A stretch of 26,304 nucleotides of DNA from an uncultured Oscillospiraceae bacterium (lineage in GTDB: Bacteria > Bacillota > Clostridia > Oscillospirales > Acutalibacteraceae), in contig CAJJLZ010000033.1 in NCBI GenBank assembly GCA_905192745.1, forward strand, positions 1 to 26,304, given 5' to 3'. Both the position numbers and the translations under genes were made by a program. The notes beneath the pieces were generated by a model. That model saw only the letters and a program-made list of their open reading frames with translations. It was not told where the DNA came from and did no database searches. Below, piece by piece: positions 4,793-12,834 of the stretch (position 1 is its first letter; every line of letters starts with the position of its first letter).

Positions 4793-6874
4793 ATGAAAAG
4801 CAAATCCCCTGTGGGCCGGCAGACCGTCCCGTATTTTATTAACCGCGAGCTGAGCTGGCTGGATTTCAACACCCGCGTGCTGGAGGAAGCCTACGAGAAA
4901 GATAATCCCGTGCTGGAACGGTGCAAGTTCCTCGGCATTACCGCGTCCAATCTGGACGAATTCTTTATGGTTCGGGTGGCCGGCGTACGAGAGCAGGTAC
5001 GCTCCGGGTATAAAGAGCCGGACGCCGCCGGGCTGACTCCGTCCGAACAGCTCCGGCTGCTCAGCGAAAAGATTCATGCGTTTGCCGAAAAGCAGTATAA
5101 TTGCCTGCATCGTTCCCTGATTCCTCTTCTCCGGCAGCACGATATTTTCCTGCTTCGGGAAGAGGAACTGGATGAGCGGCAGAAGGAATTTGTGGATACC
5201 TATTTTGAGGATGTGCTGTTCCCTGTTCTGACCCCGCTGGCGGTGGACCGGAGCCGTCCTTTTCCGATGCTGCTTAATAAGAGCCTGAATCTGGCCGTCC
5301 GGCTGGAACGGGAGGGGGAAACCGCCTTTGCGGTGGTGCAGGTTCCCTCCATCCTGCCCCGGCTGGTGGAACTGCCCTGTGAACAGGGGCGGAGCTTTTT
5401 GCCGCTTGAAAGCATCCTGATCCGGCATTTGGAGGATCTGTTTGAACTGCACCGCATTCAGGCGGCGGCAGCCTTCCGGGTGACCCGGAACGGCGATCTC
5501 GCTATTGACGAGGAAGCGGAGGACCTGCTCATCGAGATTCAGGAATCCATCAAAAAACGGAAGCGGGGCCGTCCCGTCCGACTGGAGCTGACTCGCCACT
5601 GCGATCCCGAACTGCGGGAATTTCTGGTGGATATGCTTCGGGTGGAAGAACCGGATATTTATGAGGAAACCGGTCCGCTGGACCTGACCTTCTGTTTCCG
5701 TCTGAGCTCGCTGGACGATTCCCTTCGGCTCGCCCCGATCGAGCCGGTGCCCGCCGCTGATTTTGCCGGCTGGGACGATCCCTTTGCGGCGATCCGGGAG
5801 CGGGATCGCTTCGTCCATCATCCATATGAAAGCTTCGACGCGGTGGTGAATTTTGTCCGCGCCGCCGCGGAGGACCCCGATGTGCTTGCCATCAAGCAGA
5901 CCCTGTACCGGGTCAGCGGCAATTCCCCGATCATTGCCGCCCTGATCCGCGCGGCGGAAAACGGCAAGCAGGTCACTGTGCTGGTGGAGCTGAAGGCGCG
6001 GTTCGACGAGGAAAACAACATTCACTGGGCGCTGAAGCTGGAAGAAGCCGGATGTCATGTGGTGTACGGTCTCGCCGGGCTGAAAACCCACTGTAAGATT
6101 CTGCTGGTGGTCCGGCGGGAAGAGGACGGCCTGCGCCGGTATGTCCACCTCGGCACCGGAAACTATAACGATTCCACCGCCCGGCAGTACACCGATATGG
6201 GGATGTTCACCTGCCGGGAGAGCTTCGGCGCGGACGCGTCCTCCCTGTTTAATGTGCTGACCGGGTATTCCCGCCCGCCGCGGTATAACCGGCTGGTTGC
6301 CGCGCCGGACCGCCTGCGCTCCTTTTTCTATGAGCGGATCGATCAGGAGATGGAGAACGTCCGCCGGGGATTGCCCGCGGGCATTTTTGCCAAGGTGAAT
6401 TCCCTCGCCGATCCGGCGATGGTGGCGAAGCTGTACGAAGCGTCTGAGGCCGGGGTACCGATCACGCTGGTGGTGCGGGGGATTTGCTGTCTGACGCCCG
6501 GCGTTCCCGGGGTGAGTGAGAATATTACCGTGCTCAGTCTGGTCGGCCAGTTGCTGGAGCACAGCCGTATCTTCCGTTTTGAAAACGGCGGAAATCCGAA
6601 GCTGTATCTGGGCAGCGCCGACTGGATGCCCCGCAACCTTGACCGCCGGGTAGAACTGGTCTTCCCGGTGGAGGACGAGCGTATCCGGGAGCGGGTGGAG
6701 GAAGTGATCCGCCTGACCACCGAGGACACGGTGAACGCCCGGGTGGAGGATAACGAGGGAAAATACGCTTTTAAGGACATGCGGAAGAACGACGAGCTGA
6801 ATTGTCAGCTGGAACTCTCCCGCCGCGCCCGGGAAGCCTTGGAAAAAGCGCTGGAAGAACAGGACAATATGTAA
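4793..6874 (+). CDS. ppk1: Polyphosphate kinase 1
   Basis: A 693-aa PPK1, which reversibly polymerises the gamma-phosphate of ATP into inorganic polyphosphate at the membrane or in the cytosol. The N-terminal domain begins FINRELSWLDFNTRVLEEA, with KFLGITASNLDEFFMVRVAG, both family hallmarks. The phospholipase-D-like core has IKQTLYRVSGNSPI, then LAGLKTHCKILLVVRRE, in which His433 is the expected autophosphorylated histidine. YVHLGTGNYNDSTA follows. LLEHSRIFRF carries the second conserved histidine (His590), and SADWMPRNLDRRVELVFPV completes the C-terminal domain. Length is normal for the family. It follows the ppx-like gene by 30 bp on the same strand, so synthesis and breakdown of polyphosphate are probably co-regulated. 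Confidence 0.98.
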   Translation: MKSKSPVGRQTVPYFINRELSWLDFNTRVLEEAYEKDNPVLERCKFLGITASNLDEFFMVRVAGVREQVRSGYKEPDAAGLTPSEQLRLLSEKIHAFAEKQYNCLHRSLIPLLRQHDIFLLREEELDERQKEFVDTYFEDVLFPVLTPLAVDRSRPFPMLLNKSLNLAVRLEREGETAFAVVQVPSILPRLVELPCEQGRSFLPLESILIRHLEDLFELHRIQAAAAFRVTRNGDLAIDEEAEDLLIEIQESIKKRKRGRPVRLELTRHCDPELREFLVDMLRVEEPDIYEETGPLDLTFCFRLSSLDDSLRLAPIEPVPAADFAGWDDPFAAIRERDRFVHHPYESFDAVVNFVRAAAEDPDVLAIKQTLYRVSGNSPIIAALIRAAENGKQVTVLVELKARFDEENNIHWALKLEEAGCHVVYGLAGLKTHCKILLVVRREEDGLRRYVHLGTGNYNDSTARQYTDMGMFTCRESFGADASSLFNVLTGYSRPPRYNRLVAAPDRLRSFFYERIDQEMENVRRGLPAGIFAKVNSLADPAMVAKLYEASEAGVPITLVVRGICCLTPGVPGVSENITVLSLVGQLLEHSRIFRFENGGNPKLYLGSADWMPRNLDRRVELVFPVEDERIRERVEEVIRLTTEDTVNARVEDNEGKYAFKDMRKNDELNCQLELSRRAREALEKALEEQDNM

Positions 6875-6941
6875 AAAGCGGATCGAACAGCTCCATCCTG
6901 TCGCCGGGGACGCGTCGGGAACAACAGGAAAGAAGAGTATT

Positions 6942-7742
6942 ATGCAGCAGGATAGACGGAAGAACGCGGATCGCTTCCGGGGCTTTGCGGAGGTATACGA
7001 TCAGGCGCGGCCGACGGTGCCGCGCTATCCGGTGGAGGTTGTCCGCCGGTATCTGGGCAGGGATCCGGAAACCGTGGTGGATCTGGGCTGCGGCACCGGC
7101 CTTTCCACCTTGATTTGGGAAGCGGTGAGCGATCGGGTGATCGGCGTGGAGCCGAGCGGCGACATGCTGGCCGTTGCACAGGAAAAACGCAGGGAAAAGC
7201 TCGAATTCCGTCAGGCTTTTGCCAATGAGACCGGTCTTACGGCGGAGTGCGCGGACGCGGTGATCTGTTCCCAGTCCTTCCATTGGATGGAACCGGTTTC
7301 TACCCTGCGGGAGGTGAACCGGATTCTGAAGCCGGGCGGCGTGTTTGCTGTCATCGATTGTGACTGGCCGCCGGTGGCCGACTGGCGGGCGGAAGAGGAG
7401 TATATGCGGCTGTACAGCCGGGTGAAAGAGCTGGAAAAGACGCTGCCGGAGGTAAAGGATACCTTTGTACTCTATGCCAAGGACCGACACCTGAGCAATA
7501 TTCGGGAGAGCGGGTATTTCCGTTACAGCCGGGAGCTCCTGTTCTCCAACACCGAGTCCTGTACCGCCGGGCGGTTTATTCGTATTCTTCTCAGCCAGGG
7601 CAGTCTGCAAACGGTTCTGAAAAAAGCCCCCGACCGGATTGTGCCCGAACTGGAGGCGTTTCAGGAGAACATACAGTCTCTTTTGGGCGGGGAGGAATTC
7701 CCCATCGACTTCTGTTATCGGATGCGGGTCGGCATTAAGTGA
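6942..7742 (+). CDS. Class I SAM-dependent methyltransferase
   Basis: A 266-aa protein of the Methyltransf_11/UbiE-like type. Motif I, VVDLGCGTGLS (about residues 45-55), binds S-adenosylmethionine. The acidic end of the next strand is VIGVEPSGDML, followed by ADAVICSQSFHWM and LREVNRILKPGGVFAVIDCDWPP, the usual motif II/III order. The C-terminal 120 residues form a helical cap with no recognised substrate motif, so the substrate (small molecule or other) is unknown. A purine-rich AGGAAAGAAGAG precedes the ATG. It follows ppk1 by 67 bp and may be read through from it, but no functional link is apparent. Confidence 0.9.
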   Translation: MQQDRRKNADRFRGFAEVYDQARPTVPRYPVEVVRRYLGRDPETVVDLGCGTGLSTLIWEAVSDRVIGVEPSGDMLAVAQEKRREKLEFRQAFANETGLTAECADAVICSQSFHWMEPVSTLREVNRILKPGGVFAVIDCDWPPVADWRAEEEYMRLYSRVKELEKTLPEVKDTFVLYAKDRHLSNIRESGYFRYSRELLFSNTESCTAGRFIRILLSQGSLQTVLKKAPDRIVPELEAFQENIQSLLGGEEFPIDFCYRMRVGIK

Positions 7743-7797
7743 GGGGACGGCGGGGAACGGTTGACGCCTGTTTCTCCATACACGGAGGAGGAAAGTG

Positions 7798-8493
7798 ATG
7801 AAAATACATAATTTTTCCAACTTTTGCACGGCGCTGGGCGATTGTGGCTTTTCCATGGGCGGCAGCAGTCCGAAAGGGATTTTTGCGGTAATCCCCTATG
7901 GCTGGTCGGAACAGGAGTTTATCGATTCGCCGATCAAGTGGCACACCGGTGATCCGGAAACCGATCCGTGGGAATGGCGTATGCGCGTGCTGGAGGAACG
8001 GGAGGATATCGCCTATTCCAAAGTGTTTTTTCGGACAAGCGGGTATATTACCAGAGAGTGGTATCCCTATTTCTATGCGGTGCGCAGAAAAGGAGAAAGC
8101 TTTCAAGAAGCCTATGAAAGAGGAACAATGAGCCGGACAGCCAAACGGATCTATGATATTATTTCCGGAAACGGCGAAACGGCGTTTCATGAAATCAAGC
8201 GCATCGGCGGTTTTTCCAAAGAGGATCACGCAAAATTTGAACAGGCGATCGTTGAATTGCAGATGCGCCTGTATATCACCATATGCGGCAGAGCGCAGAA
8301 GGTAAATCAATACGGCGAAGGCTATGGGTGGAACAGTACGGTGTTTTCCACGGTGGAAGACTTCTGGAGGAAACGCTCGGTGATTCTCCCCATCCTTAAT
8401 CCGGAAGACAGCTATGAAAAAATCAAGGCGCAGGTTTTTCGGCTAAATTCGGAAGCGGATAGGAAAAAAGTGGACAAGTTCATAAGAGGCTGA
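7798..8493 (+). CDS. AlkZ-related protein (putative), family of unknown function
   Basis: A 231-aa soluble protein. From memory of sequence families it resembles clostridial proteins annotated as AlkZ-related, distantly tied to a DNA glycosylase fold; I cannot confirm this by search. Recognisable strings are FCTALGDCGFSMGG near the start, GIFAVIPYGW, and WHTGDPETDPWEWRMRVLEEREDIAYSKVFF as a tryptophan-rich core. Near 110-150 lie helix-turn-helix-like stretches (SRTAKRIYDIISGNG, HEIKRIGGF), followed by LQMRLYITICGR. The start is the ATG after GGAGGAGGAAAGTG; a GTG one codon earlier is in frame. It is the last gene before a bidirectional terminator. A role in DNA repair or in regulation is possible but not shown. 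Confidence 0.6.
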   Translation: MKIHNFSNFCTALGDCGFSMGGSSPKGIFAVIPYGWSEQEFIDSPIKWHTGDPETDPWEWRMRVLEEREDIAYSKVFFRTSGYITREWYPYFYAVRRKGESFQEAYERGTMSRTAKRIYDIISGNGETAFHEIKRIGGFSKEDHAKFEQAIVELQMRLYITICGRAQKVNQYGEGYGWNSTVFSTVEDFWRKRSVILPILNPEDSYEKIKAQVFRLNSEADRKKVDKFIRG

Positions 8494-8500
8494 GGAATCT

Positions 8501-8528
8501 CCGGAGCGGAGAGCGATGTCCGCTCCGG
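8501..8528 (+). other. Hairpin downstream of the AlkZ-related gene
   Basis: CCGGAGCGGA and TCCGCTCCGG pair perfectly over 10 bp, with an 8-nt loop, 7 bases after the stop codon. There is no T run; it is probably a 3'-end stem or part of a two-step terminator with the one at 8574-8621. Confidence 0.4.
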
Positions 8529-8573
8529 AAAAGCCGTTGTTTCCCATGACGGCAGGTGGTTGGTATCGGTAAT

Positions 8574-8621
8574 AAAAAAGCAAGCCGAAGAGGATTTTCA
8601 CTCTTATCGGCTTGCTTTTTT
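8574..8621. terminator. Bidirectional intrinsic terminator
   Basis: Six A, then GCAAGCCGA, pair with TCGGCTTGC followed by six T, with an AGAG/CTCT extension near the loop. It serves both converging genes, the AlkZ-related gene (+) and walJ (-). Confidence 0.92.
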
Positions 8622-8643
8622 GTTCCTGCACAATTAGGCGGCG

Positions 8644-9435
8644 TTACAGAACCATTACCGGCGCGTCGGCGCTGCGGGGGGCGACGGTGAGCAGGTAATC
8701 TTTCCCTTCGCAAAGTCCCGTTCGATCGAGCACGGCGCGGGAGGTGCGGTAGGCGAGATCGGGGAAATTGTTCTCCCGGCTCAGGTGGCCAAGCACAAAA
8801 CGGGTGGTGCCGTTTTGTGCCAGAAAGGGCAGCTCCGCCGCGCAGCAATCGTTGCTCAGATGGCCGCGTTCGCCAAGAATACGGCGCTTGAGCACATAGG
8901 GATACGGTCCGTTTTCCAGCATCCGTATGTCGTGGTTGGATTCCAGCAGCACGAGATCGCAGCCGACCAGCGCGCCGCGGATGGCGTCGGTCATGCAGCC
9001 GGTGTCGGTGGCGACAGCGAGGGTGCGGCCGTCCGCCGTATGTACGCGGTAGCCGAGACTTTCCCGGCTGTCATGGGAGGTGTGGAAGGGGAGGATATAC
9101 ATCCCCGCCGTCTCCACGCCATCCTCGGAGATTACTTCGAAGTTGTTCTCTGTCCCCAGAACCTGTGCTTCCACCAACGCGTCGAGCGTGCCGGCGGAGG
9201 CGTATACCTTGTAGCCGTATCGCTTGGCCAGCACCCGCAGCCCGGAGACGTGGTCGGTATGTTCATGGGTGATGAAAACAGCCTGTATGGAGCGGGGATC
9301 GATCTCCCGTTCATTCAGCGCGCATTCAATCCGCCGGGCGCTTACGCCGGTGTCCACCAGCACGCCGCCTGAGGCGGAACCGATATAGGTACAATTCCCG
9401 CTGCTTCCGCTGAACAGCGGACAAAAACGCGCCAT
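8644..9435 (-). CDS. walJ: WalJ/YycJ-type metallo-beta-lactamase-fold hydrolase
   Basis: A 263-aa MBL-fold protein of the YycJ/WalJ group, related to exonuclease-like nucleases and in many Firmicutes linked to the WalKR cell-wall regulon and mutation avoidance. It begins MARFCPLFSGSSGN, the family's typical N-terminus. The metal-binding signature ITHEHTDHVSGL gives His57, His59, Asp61 and His62. FHTSHDS and VATDTGCM supply further metal ligands, LLESNHD follows, and the last histidines are in RGHLSN and LGHLSREN. The ORF extends four codons further to 9447. I prefer 9435 because of the family start and because a promoter (TTGGAT-N16-TATGAT, 9487-9460) would leave almost no leader before 9447. 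Unlike in Bacillus, no walRK genes are adjacent. Confidence 0.88.
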   Translation of the reverse strand: MARFCPLFSGSSGNCTYIGSASGGVLVDTGVSARRIECALNEREIDPRSIQAVFITHEHTDHVSGLRVLAKRYGYKVYASAGTLDALVEAQVLGTENNFEVISEDGVETAGMYILPFHTSHDSRESLGYRVHTADGRTLAVATDTGCMTDAIRGALVGCDLVLLESNHDIRMLENGPYPYVLKRRILGERGHLSNDCCAAELPFLAQNGTTRFVLGHLSRENNFPDLAYRTSRAVLDRTGLCEGKDYLLTVAPRSADAPVMVL

Positions 9436-9459
9436 CTGCTTTCCCATGCCTTTCTGAAA

Positions 9460-9487
9460 ATCATAAACCAGATAAAAAAATATCCAA
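9460..9487 (-). promoter_or_regulatory. Candidate promoter of walJ
   Basis: TTGGAT (9487-9482), a 16-bp spacer and TATGAT (9465-9460) lie on the minus strand, directly after the murA terminator. Confidence 0.5.
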
Positions 9488-9498
9488 AATATCCGAAT

Positions 9499-9526
9499 AA
9501 AAAAGCCGCGCCGATTCCGGCGCGGC
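9499..9526 (-). terminator. Intrinsic terminator of murA
   Basis: GCCGCGCCG/CGGCGCGGC is a 9-bp stem with a four-base loop, followed on the minus strand by six T. It separates murA from walJ. Confidence 0.92.
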
Positions 9527-9578
9527 CGAGAAACCGATCGTCAAAAGGAGCAATAAATCCGGAAAGGCGCGTGCAGCA

Positions 9579-10865
9579 TTACAGCGCGGTCCGCACCGCG
9601 TTTTCGGGGATACTTACCCGGCGGATATCCGCCCCAAGGGCGCGCATTTTTTCCACCACGGATTCATACCCGCGCTCGATGAAATGGATATCCTCGATTT
9701 CCGTGGTGCCGCGGGCGATCAGCCCGGCGATTACCATTGCGATACCGGCCCGCAGGTCGGTAGCCCGCACCGGGGCGGCGGTCAGATGATCCACCCCCTG
9801 AAAAACGGCGACCTTGCCGTCCACCTGCGCCTGCGCGCCCATGCGGCGAAGCTCGTCCACATACCGGAAACGATTGTCGAAGATGCTTTCGGTCAGAATG
9901 CTGGTGCCGTTCGCCACGGTAAGCAGCACCGAAATCTGGGGCTGCATATCGGTGGGGAAGCCGGGGTGGTACATGGTTTTGACGTTGCAGTGGTGCAGCG
10001 GCCCGGTTCGGGAGATGCGGATGGCATCGTCGTATTCTTCGATGAGAACGCCCATTTCCTCCAGCTTGGCGGAGATGGATTCCAGATGCTTCGGGATTAC
10101 GCCCCGCACCAGCACATTGCCGCCGGTTGCCGCCGCCGCCACCATGTAGGAGCCGGCCTCGATCTGATCGGGAATGATGGTGTAGGAGGTGCCGTGCAGC
10201 GTATCCACGCCGTGAATTTTGATTACGTCGGTGCCCGCGCCGCGGACGTCCGCCCCCATGGAGTTGAGGAAGTTCGCCAGATCGACGATATGCGGTTCCT
10301 TTGCCGCGTTTTCGATAATCGTGGTGCCCCGCGCCTTGACGGCGGCGAGCATGATATTGGCCGTCGCGCCGACCGAAGCCATGTCAAGATACACCGAATT
10401 GCCGATCAGGCGGTCGGCGTTCACCTCGATCATGCCGTTTTCCATCGGCATGACCTCCGCGCCCAAGGCGGTGAAGCCCTTCAGGTGCTGATCGATCGGC
10501 CGTACGCCGAAATTGCAGCCGCCCGGCATGGAGACCCGCGCGGTGTTGAACCGGCCGAGCAGCGCCCCCAGAAAATAATACGACCCGCGCATCAGACGTG
10601 CCAGTTCGTGGGGCACTTCATGCTTGTTGATCGGGCGGGTATCAATTTCGACCGTGTGTTTGTTCACGGGGCGAATCACCGCGCCAAGCAGGTCCAGAAT
10701 GCGCAGGGTGGTTGTTACATCGGCAATATCGGGTATATTTTCAACACGGCAAACGCCGTCGGCAAGAATCGTCGCAGGAAGAATGGCAACGACCGCGTTC
10801 TTGGCGCCGCTGATTTCCACTTCGCCAACAAGACGGCAGCCGCCGGTTACGAGAATTTTATCCAA
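9579..10865 (-). CDS. murA: UDP-N-acetylglucosamine 1-carboxyvinyltransferase
   Basis: A 428-aa enzyme of the first committed step of peptidoglycan synthesis, transferring enolpyruvate from PEP to UDP-GlcNAc in the cytosol. The start is a TTG (10865) in the string LDKILVTGG, preceded by AGGGGAG at 9 nt; the ORF runs 34 codons further upstream, past the promoter, so those codons are not translated. Lys22 and Asn23 in SGAKNAVV are the conserved substrate ligands. MPGGCNFGVRPIDQHLKGF holds the active-site cysteine Cys117, the one alkylated by fosfomycin in Cys-type MurA. YTIIPDQIEAGSY and PGFPTDMQPQ are further family signatures, and ERGYESVVEKMRALGADI closes the second domain. Length is normal. 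Firmicutes often carry two paralogues; which one this is cannot be told here. Confidence 0.97.
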   Translation of the reverse strand: MDKILVTGGCRLVGEVEISGAKNAVVAILPATILADGVCRVENIPDIADVTTTLRILDLLGAVIRPVNKHTVEIDTRPINKHEVPHELARLMRGSYYFLGALLGRFNTARVSMPGGCNFGVRPIDQHLKGFTALGAEVMPMENGMIEVNADRLIGNSVYLDMASVGATANIMLAAVKARGTTIIENAAKEPHIVDLANFLNSMGADVRGAGTDVIKIHGVDTLHGTSYTIIPDQIEAGSYMVAAAATGGNVLVRGVIPKHLESISAKLEEMGVLIEEYDDAIRISRTGPLHHCNVKTMYHPGFPTDMQPQISVLLTVANGTSILTESIFDNRFRYVDELRRMGAQAQVDGKVAVFQGVDHLTAAPVRATDLRAGIAMVIAGLIARGTTEIEDIHFIERGYESVVEKMRALGADIRRVSIPENAVRTAL

Positions 10866-10898
10866 ATCGGCCCACTCCCCTAGAATTTTAACATTCCT

Positions 10899-10927
10899 AT
10901 TATACCACCGGCTTCGGGAAAAACCAA
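10899..10927 (-). promoter_or_regulatory. Promoter of murA
   Basis: TTGGTT (10927-10922), a 17-bp spacer and a perfect TATAAT (10904-10899) on the minus strand give a short leader ending at the TTG start. Confidence 0.85.
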
Positions 10928-11007
10928 GCCTAATTTTTTCACTATCGCTGAGAATGCAAAAAGGCAAAAATTATTTTATGCAAATTCATGAAACGCGTTT
11001 TTAACGC

Positions 11008-11043
11008 AAAAAGACGGCGCACACAGCGGAAGGACAGGTGCGC
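11008..11043 (-). terminator. Probable terminator of the PFK gene
   Basis: On the minus strand GCGCAC pairs with GTGCGC across about 15 bases, followed shortly by a run of five T (the A run at 11008-11012). The stem is short. Confidence 0.5.
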
Positions 11044-11074
11044 GGGCGTGAAAAAGCAGGGTGAAAAAGGCCGG

Positions 11075-12148
11075 TCAGTCGCCGAAGGAGGTGCCGATAT
11101 CCCGGGCGGCGCGGATAACGTCCAAATCTGCGGGGACGGTTTTCAGTTTCCCGGCGACCTCTTCCAGAGGAACGGGAACAATTTCGTTGTTGATAACGGC
11201 GCACATATAGCCGAATTTTCCTTCCCGGATCAGGCCGGCGGCCGCCGCTCCCAGACGGGTAGCAAGCACACGGTCATAAGGGCAGGGCGGGCCGCCCCGC
11301 TGATAATGGCCGGGAACACAAACGCGGGTTTCCGTGCCGACATAGGGCTCCAGTTCCTTGGCGATACGGTAGGAGATCGAGGGATAGGGTTCCTCGGCAC
11401 GGGAGGCGGCCAGCGCTTTTTTGCCGAGTCTGGCCTCCGCCTTGGAAAGCGCGCCCTCCGCCACGGCGAGGATGGAAAACGCTTTCCCCTGCCGGCGGCG
11501 CTGGGCGATAGCCTTGCCGATTTTTTTGATATCGTACGGGATTTCGGGCAGCAGGATGATGTCCGCACCGGCGGCTACGCCGGCATACAGCGTCAGCCAG
11601 CCGACCTTGTGGCCCATCAGCTCCACGATAAACACCCGGCCGTGAGAGGTGGCAGTGGTGTGGATGTAATCAATGACGTTCGCCCCCACATCCACCGCGC
11701 TCTGGAAGCCGAAGGTCATGTCGGTGCCCCACAGATCGTTGTCGATGGTCTTGGGTAGAGTTACCACGTTTACGCCGTTTTCCCGCAGGAGGTTGGCGGT
11801 CTTATGGGTGCCGTTGCCGCCCATAATTACCAAGCAGTCCAGCTTGAGCCGGGCGATGGTTTTCAGCATGGCGGCAACCTTGTCCACGCCGTCCTCTTCC
11901 ACCACCTGCATCCGCTTGAAGGGCTGGCGGGAAGTGCCGAGCACCGTACCGCCCAGCGTGAGAATGCCGGAAAAATCCTCCGGCTTCATTGCGCGGGACT
12001 TGCCCTCGATCAGGCCGCGGTAGCCGTCAAGAATTCCGTAAATCTGAATTTCGTCAAACGATTCATATAAAGCACGGGCCACGCCGCGGATCGCCGCGTT
12101 CAGCCCCTGACAGTCTCCGCCGCTGGTGAGAATCCCTACTCGGAGCAT
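11075..12148 (-). CDS. pfkA: 6-phosphofructokinase
   Basis: A 357-aa PFK of the PfkA superfamily, phosphorylating fructose-6-phosphate in glycolysis. MLRVGILTSGGDCQGLNAAIRG is the nucleotide-binding start. VIMGGNGTHKTANLL (108-121) corresponds to the GGDGS loop, and LPKTIDNDL (131-139) holds the catalytic Asp136. FIVELMGHKVGWLTLYAG and PGHYQRGGPPCPYDRVLATRLG are the fructose-phosphate signatures. Two positions that discriminate phosphoryl donor in this superfamily are mixed: glycine follows the third loop residue (ATP-like), while the loop before TIDND has lysine rather than glycine, as in pyrophosphate-using and mixed-type enzymes. The usual Asp of GGDG is Asn here. It therefore belongs to the longer mixed subgroup rather than the 320-aa allosteric type; ATP is the more likely donor but this is inference. 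The ATG follows GGGATGGGGGACA. Confidence 0.92.
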   Translation of the reverse strand: MLRVGILTSGGDCQGLNAAIRGVARALYESFDEIQIYGILDGYRGLIEGKSRAMKPEDFSGILTLGGTVLGTSRQPFKRMQVVEEDGVDKVAAMLKTIARLKLDCLVIMGGNGTHKTANLLRENGVNVVTLPKTIDNDLWGTDMTFGFQSAVDVGANVIDYIHTTATSHGRVFIVELMGHKVGWLTLYAGVAAGADIILLPEIPYDIKKIGKAIAQRRRQGKAFSILAVAEGALSKAEARLGKKALAASRAEEPYPSISYRIAKELEPYVGTETRVCVPGHYQRGGPPCPYDRVLATRLGAAAAGLIREGKFGYMCAVINNEIVPVPLEEVAGKLKTVPADLDVIRAARDIGTSFGD

Positions 12149-12237
12149 TGTCCCCCATCCCTTTCCGTCGCCGCTTTATCCGTCCTCGGGAACGCCGTCC
12201 GATTTGCGCGGCGTCCCCTGTTTTTTCCACAACGTTT

Positions 12238-12266
12238 AGTATAGACCAATTATCAGCAAAATACAA
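12238..12266 (-). promoter_or_regulatory. Promoter of the PFK gene
   Basis: TTGTAT (12266-12261), a 17-bp spacer and TATACT (12243-12238) on the minus strand; the predicted leader is about 80 nt. Nothing else is evident in 12267-12398. Confidence 0.75.
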
Positions 12267-12398
12267 GTTACATGGATGAAAAGCAGGGTTACAGCGTTGT
12301 TATTTTTCCATAGACGTCATGGACGAGATTTTTTTTGGACGATGTTTGGTCATTTATCCGCCTGAGAGGATATCCTCTTTTGTGACAGCCGAACAAAC

Positions 12399-12430
12399 AG
12401 AAAAGGCTTCGCGTCAGCGAAGCCTTTTCT
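12399..12430 (-). terminator. Terminator overlapping the end of the ribbon-helix-helix gene
   Basis: AGAAAAGGCTTCGC and GCGAAGCCTTTTCT form a perfect 14-bp stem around a four-base loop. Read on the minus strand the loop contains the TGA stop codon of the gene, so the 5' arm encodes its last residues. The T-rich tail is partly within the stem. Confidence 0.8.
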
Positions 12431-12638
12431 GCCCGTCCAAGGGATTCCTCTTACCATGTGGGGAGGAGGAAGTTTCTCTGGGCATATGTTCCATGGCAAA
12501 ATCAATACAACGGTTGATAAATTCGCTGCGGCTGATATGGTAATCCCGTGTAAATGCGTCAATTTGTTCCAGCTTTTCGACATCAATCCGTATCGTAACC
12601 TGTTCCTTGGTGTAAGGACGAGGAACAAACAGAGACAT
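12414..12638 (-). CDS. Small ribbon-helix-helix DNA-binding protein
   Basis: A 74-aa protein. Residues 12-51 (EQVTIRIDVEKLEQIDAFTRDYHISRSEFINRCIDFAMEHM) match the CopG/Arc-type ribbon-helix-helix fold: a short strand that would pair in the dimer and contact DNA, then two helices joined by the ISRSEF turn. The C-terminal 20 residues are basic and look disordered. GGGGAGG lies 8 nt before the ATG. It stands alone, with no toxin gene beside it, so a chromosomal transcription factor is more likely than an antitoxin, though the target is unknown. Confidence 0.8.
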   Translation of the reverse strand: MSLFVPRPYTKEQVTIRIDVEKLEQIDAFTRDYHISRSEFINRCIDFAMEHMPRETSSSPHGKRNPLDGQKRLR

Positions 12639-12789
12639 GGAAAATCCCTCCCCACAGGAAACAGTTTAGCAGGGAAAGGGTAAAGAAAATAGGATTCAAT
12701 TTAACATCGGATATGGGAGTCATAGATTCCGGTGTTCTTTACTATAAAAGGAAACAACGGCCGGTATTCCTTTTTTTATTGGTTTTTTG

Positions 12790-12795
12790 TATAAT
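12790..12795 (+). promoter_or_regulatory. -10 box for rlmH
   Basis: TATAAT lies about 40 bp before the rlmH start in a T-rich region; no convincing -35 box is seen at 17 bp (TTCCTT). Confidence 0.5.
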
Positions 12796-12834
12796 GATAA
12801 AGCAAAGAAAAATCAACCGAAAGGTGGGAAGCGG

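Noticed and set aside
4772..6562. 596-codon minus-strand open frame opposite ppk1
   Set aside because: It is antisense to a complete, unambiguous ppk1, and its His/Gln/Pro-rich composition is typical of shadow frames.
12414..12638. Ribbon-helix-helix protein as antitoxin of a toxin-antitoxin pair
   Set aside because: No toxin-like gene overlaps or adjoins it on the same strand; terminators isolate it.
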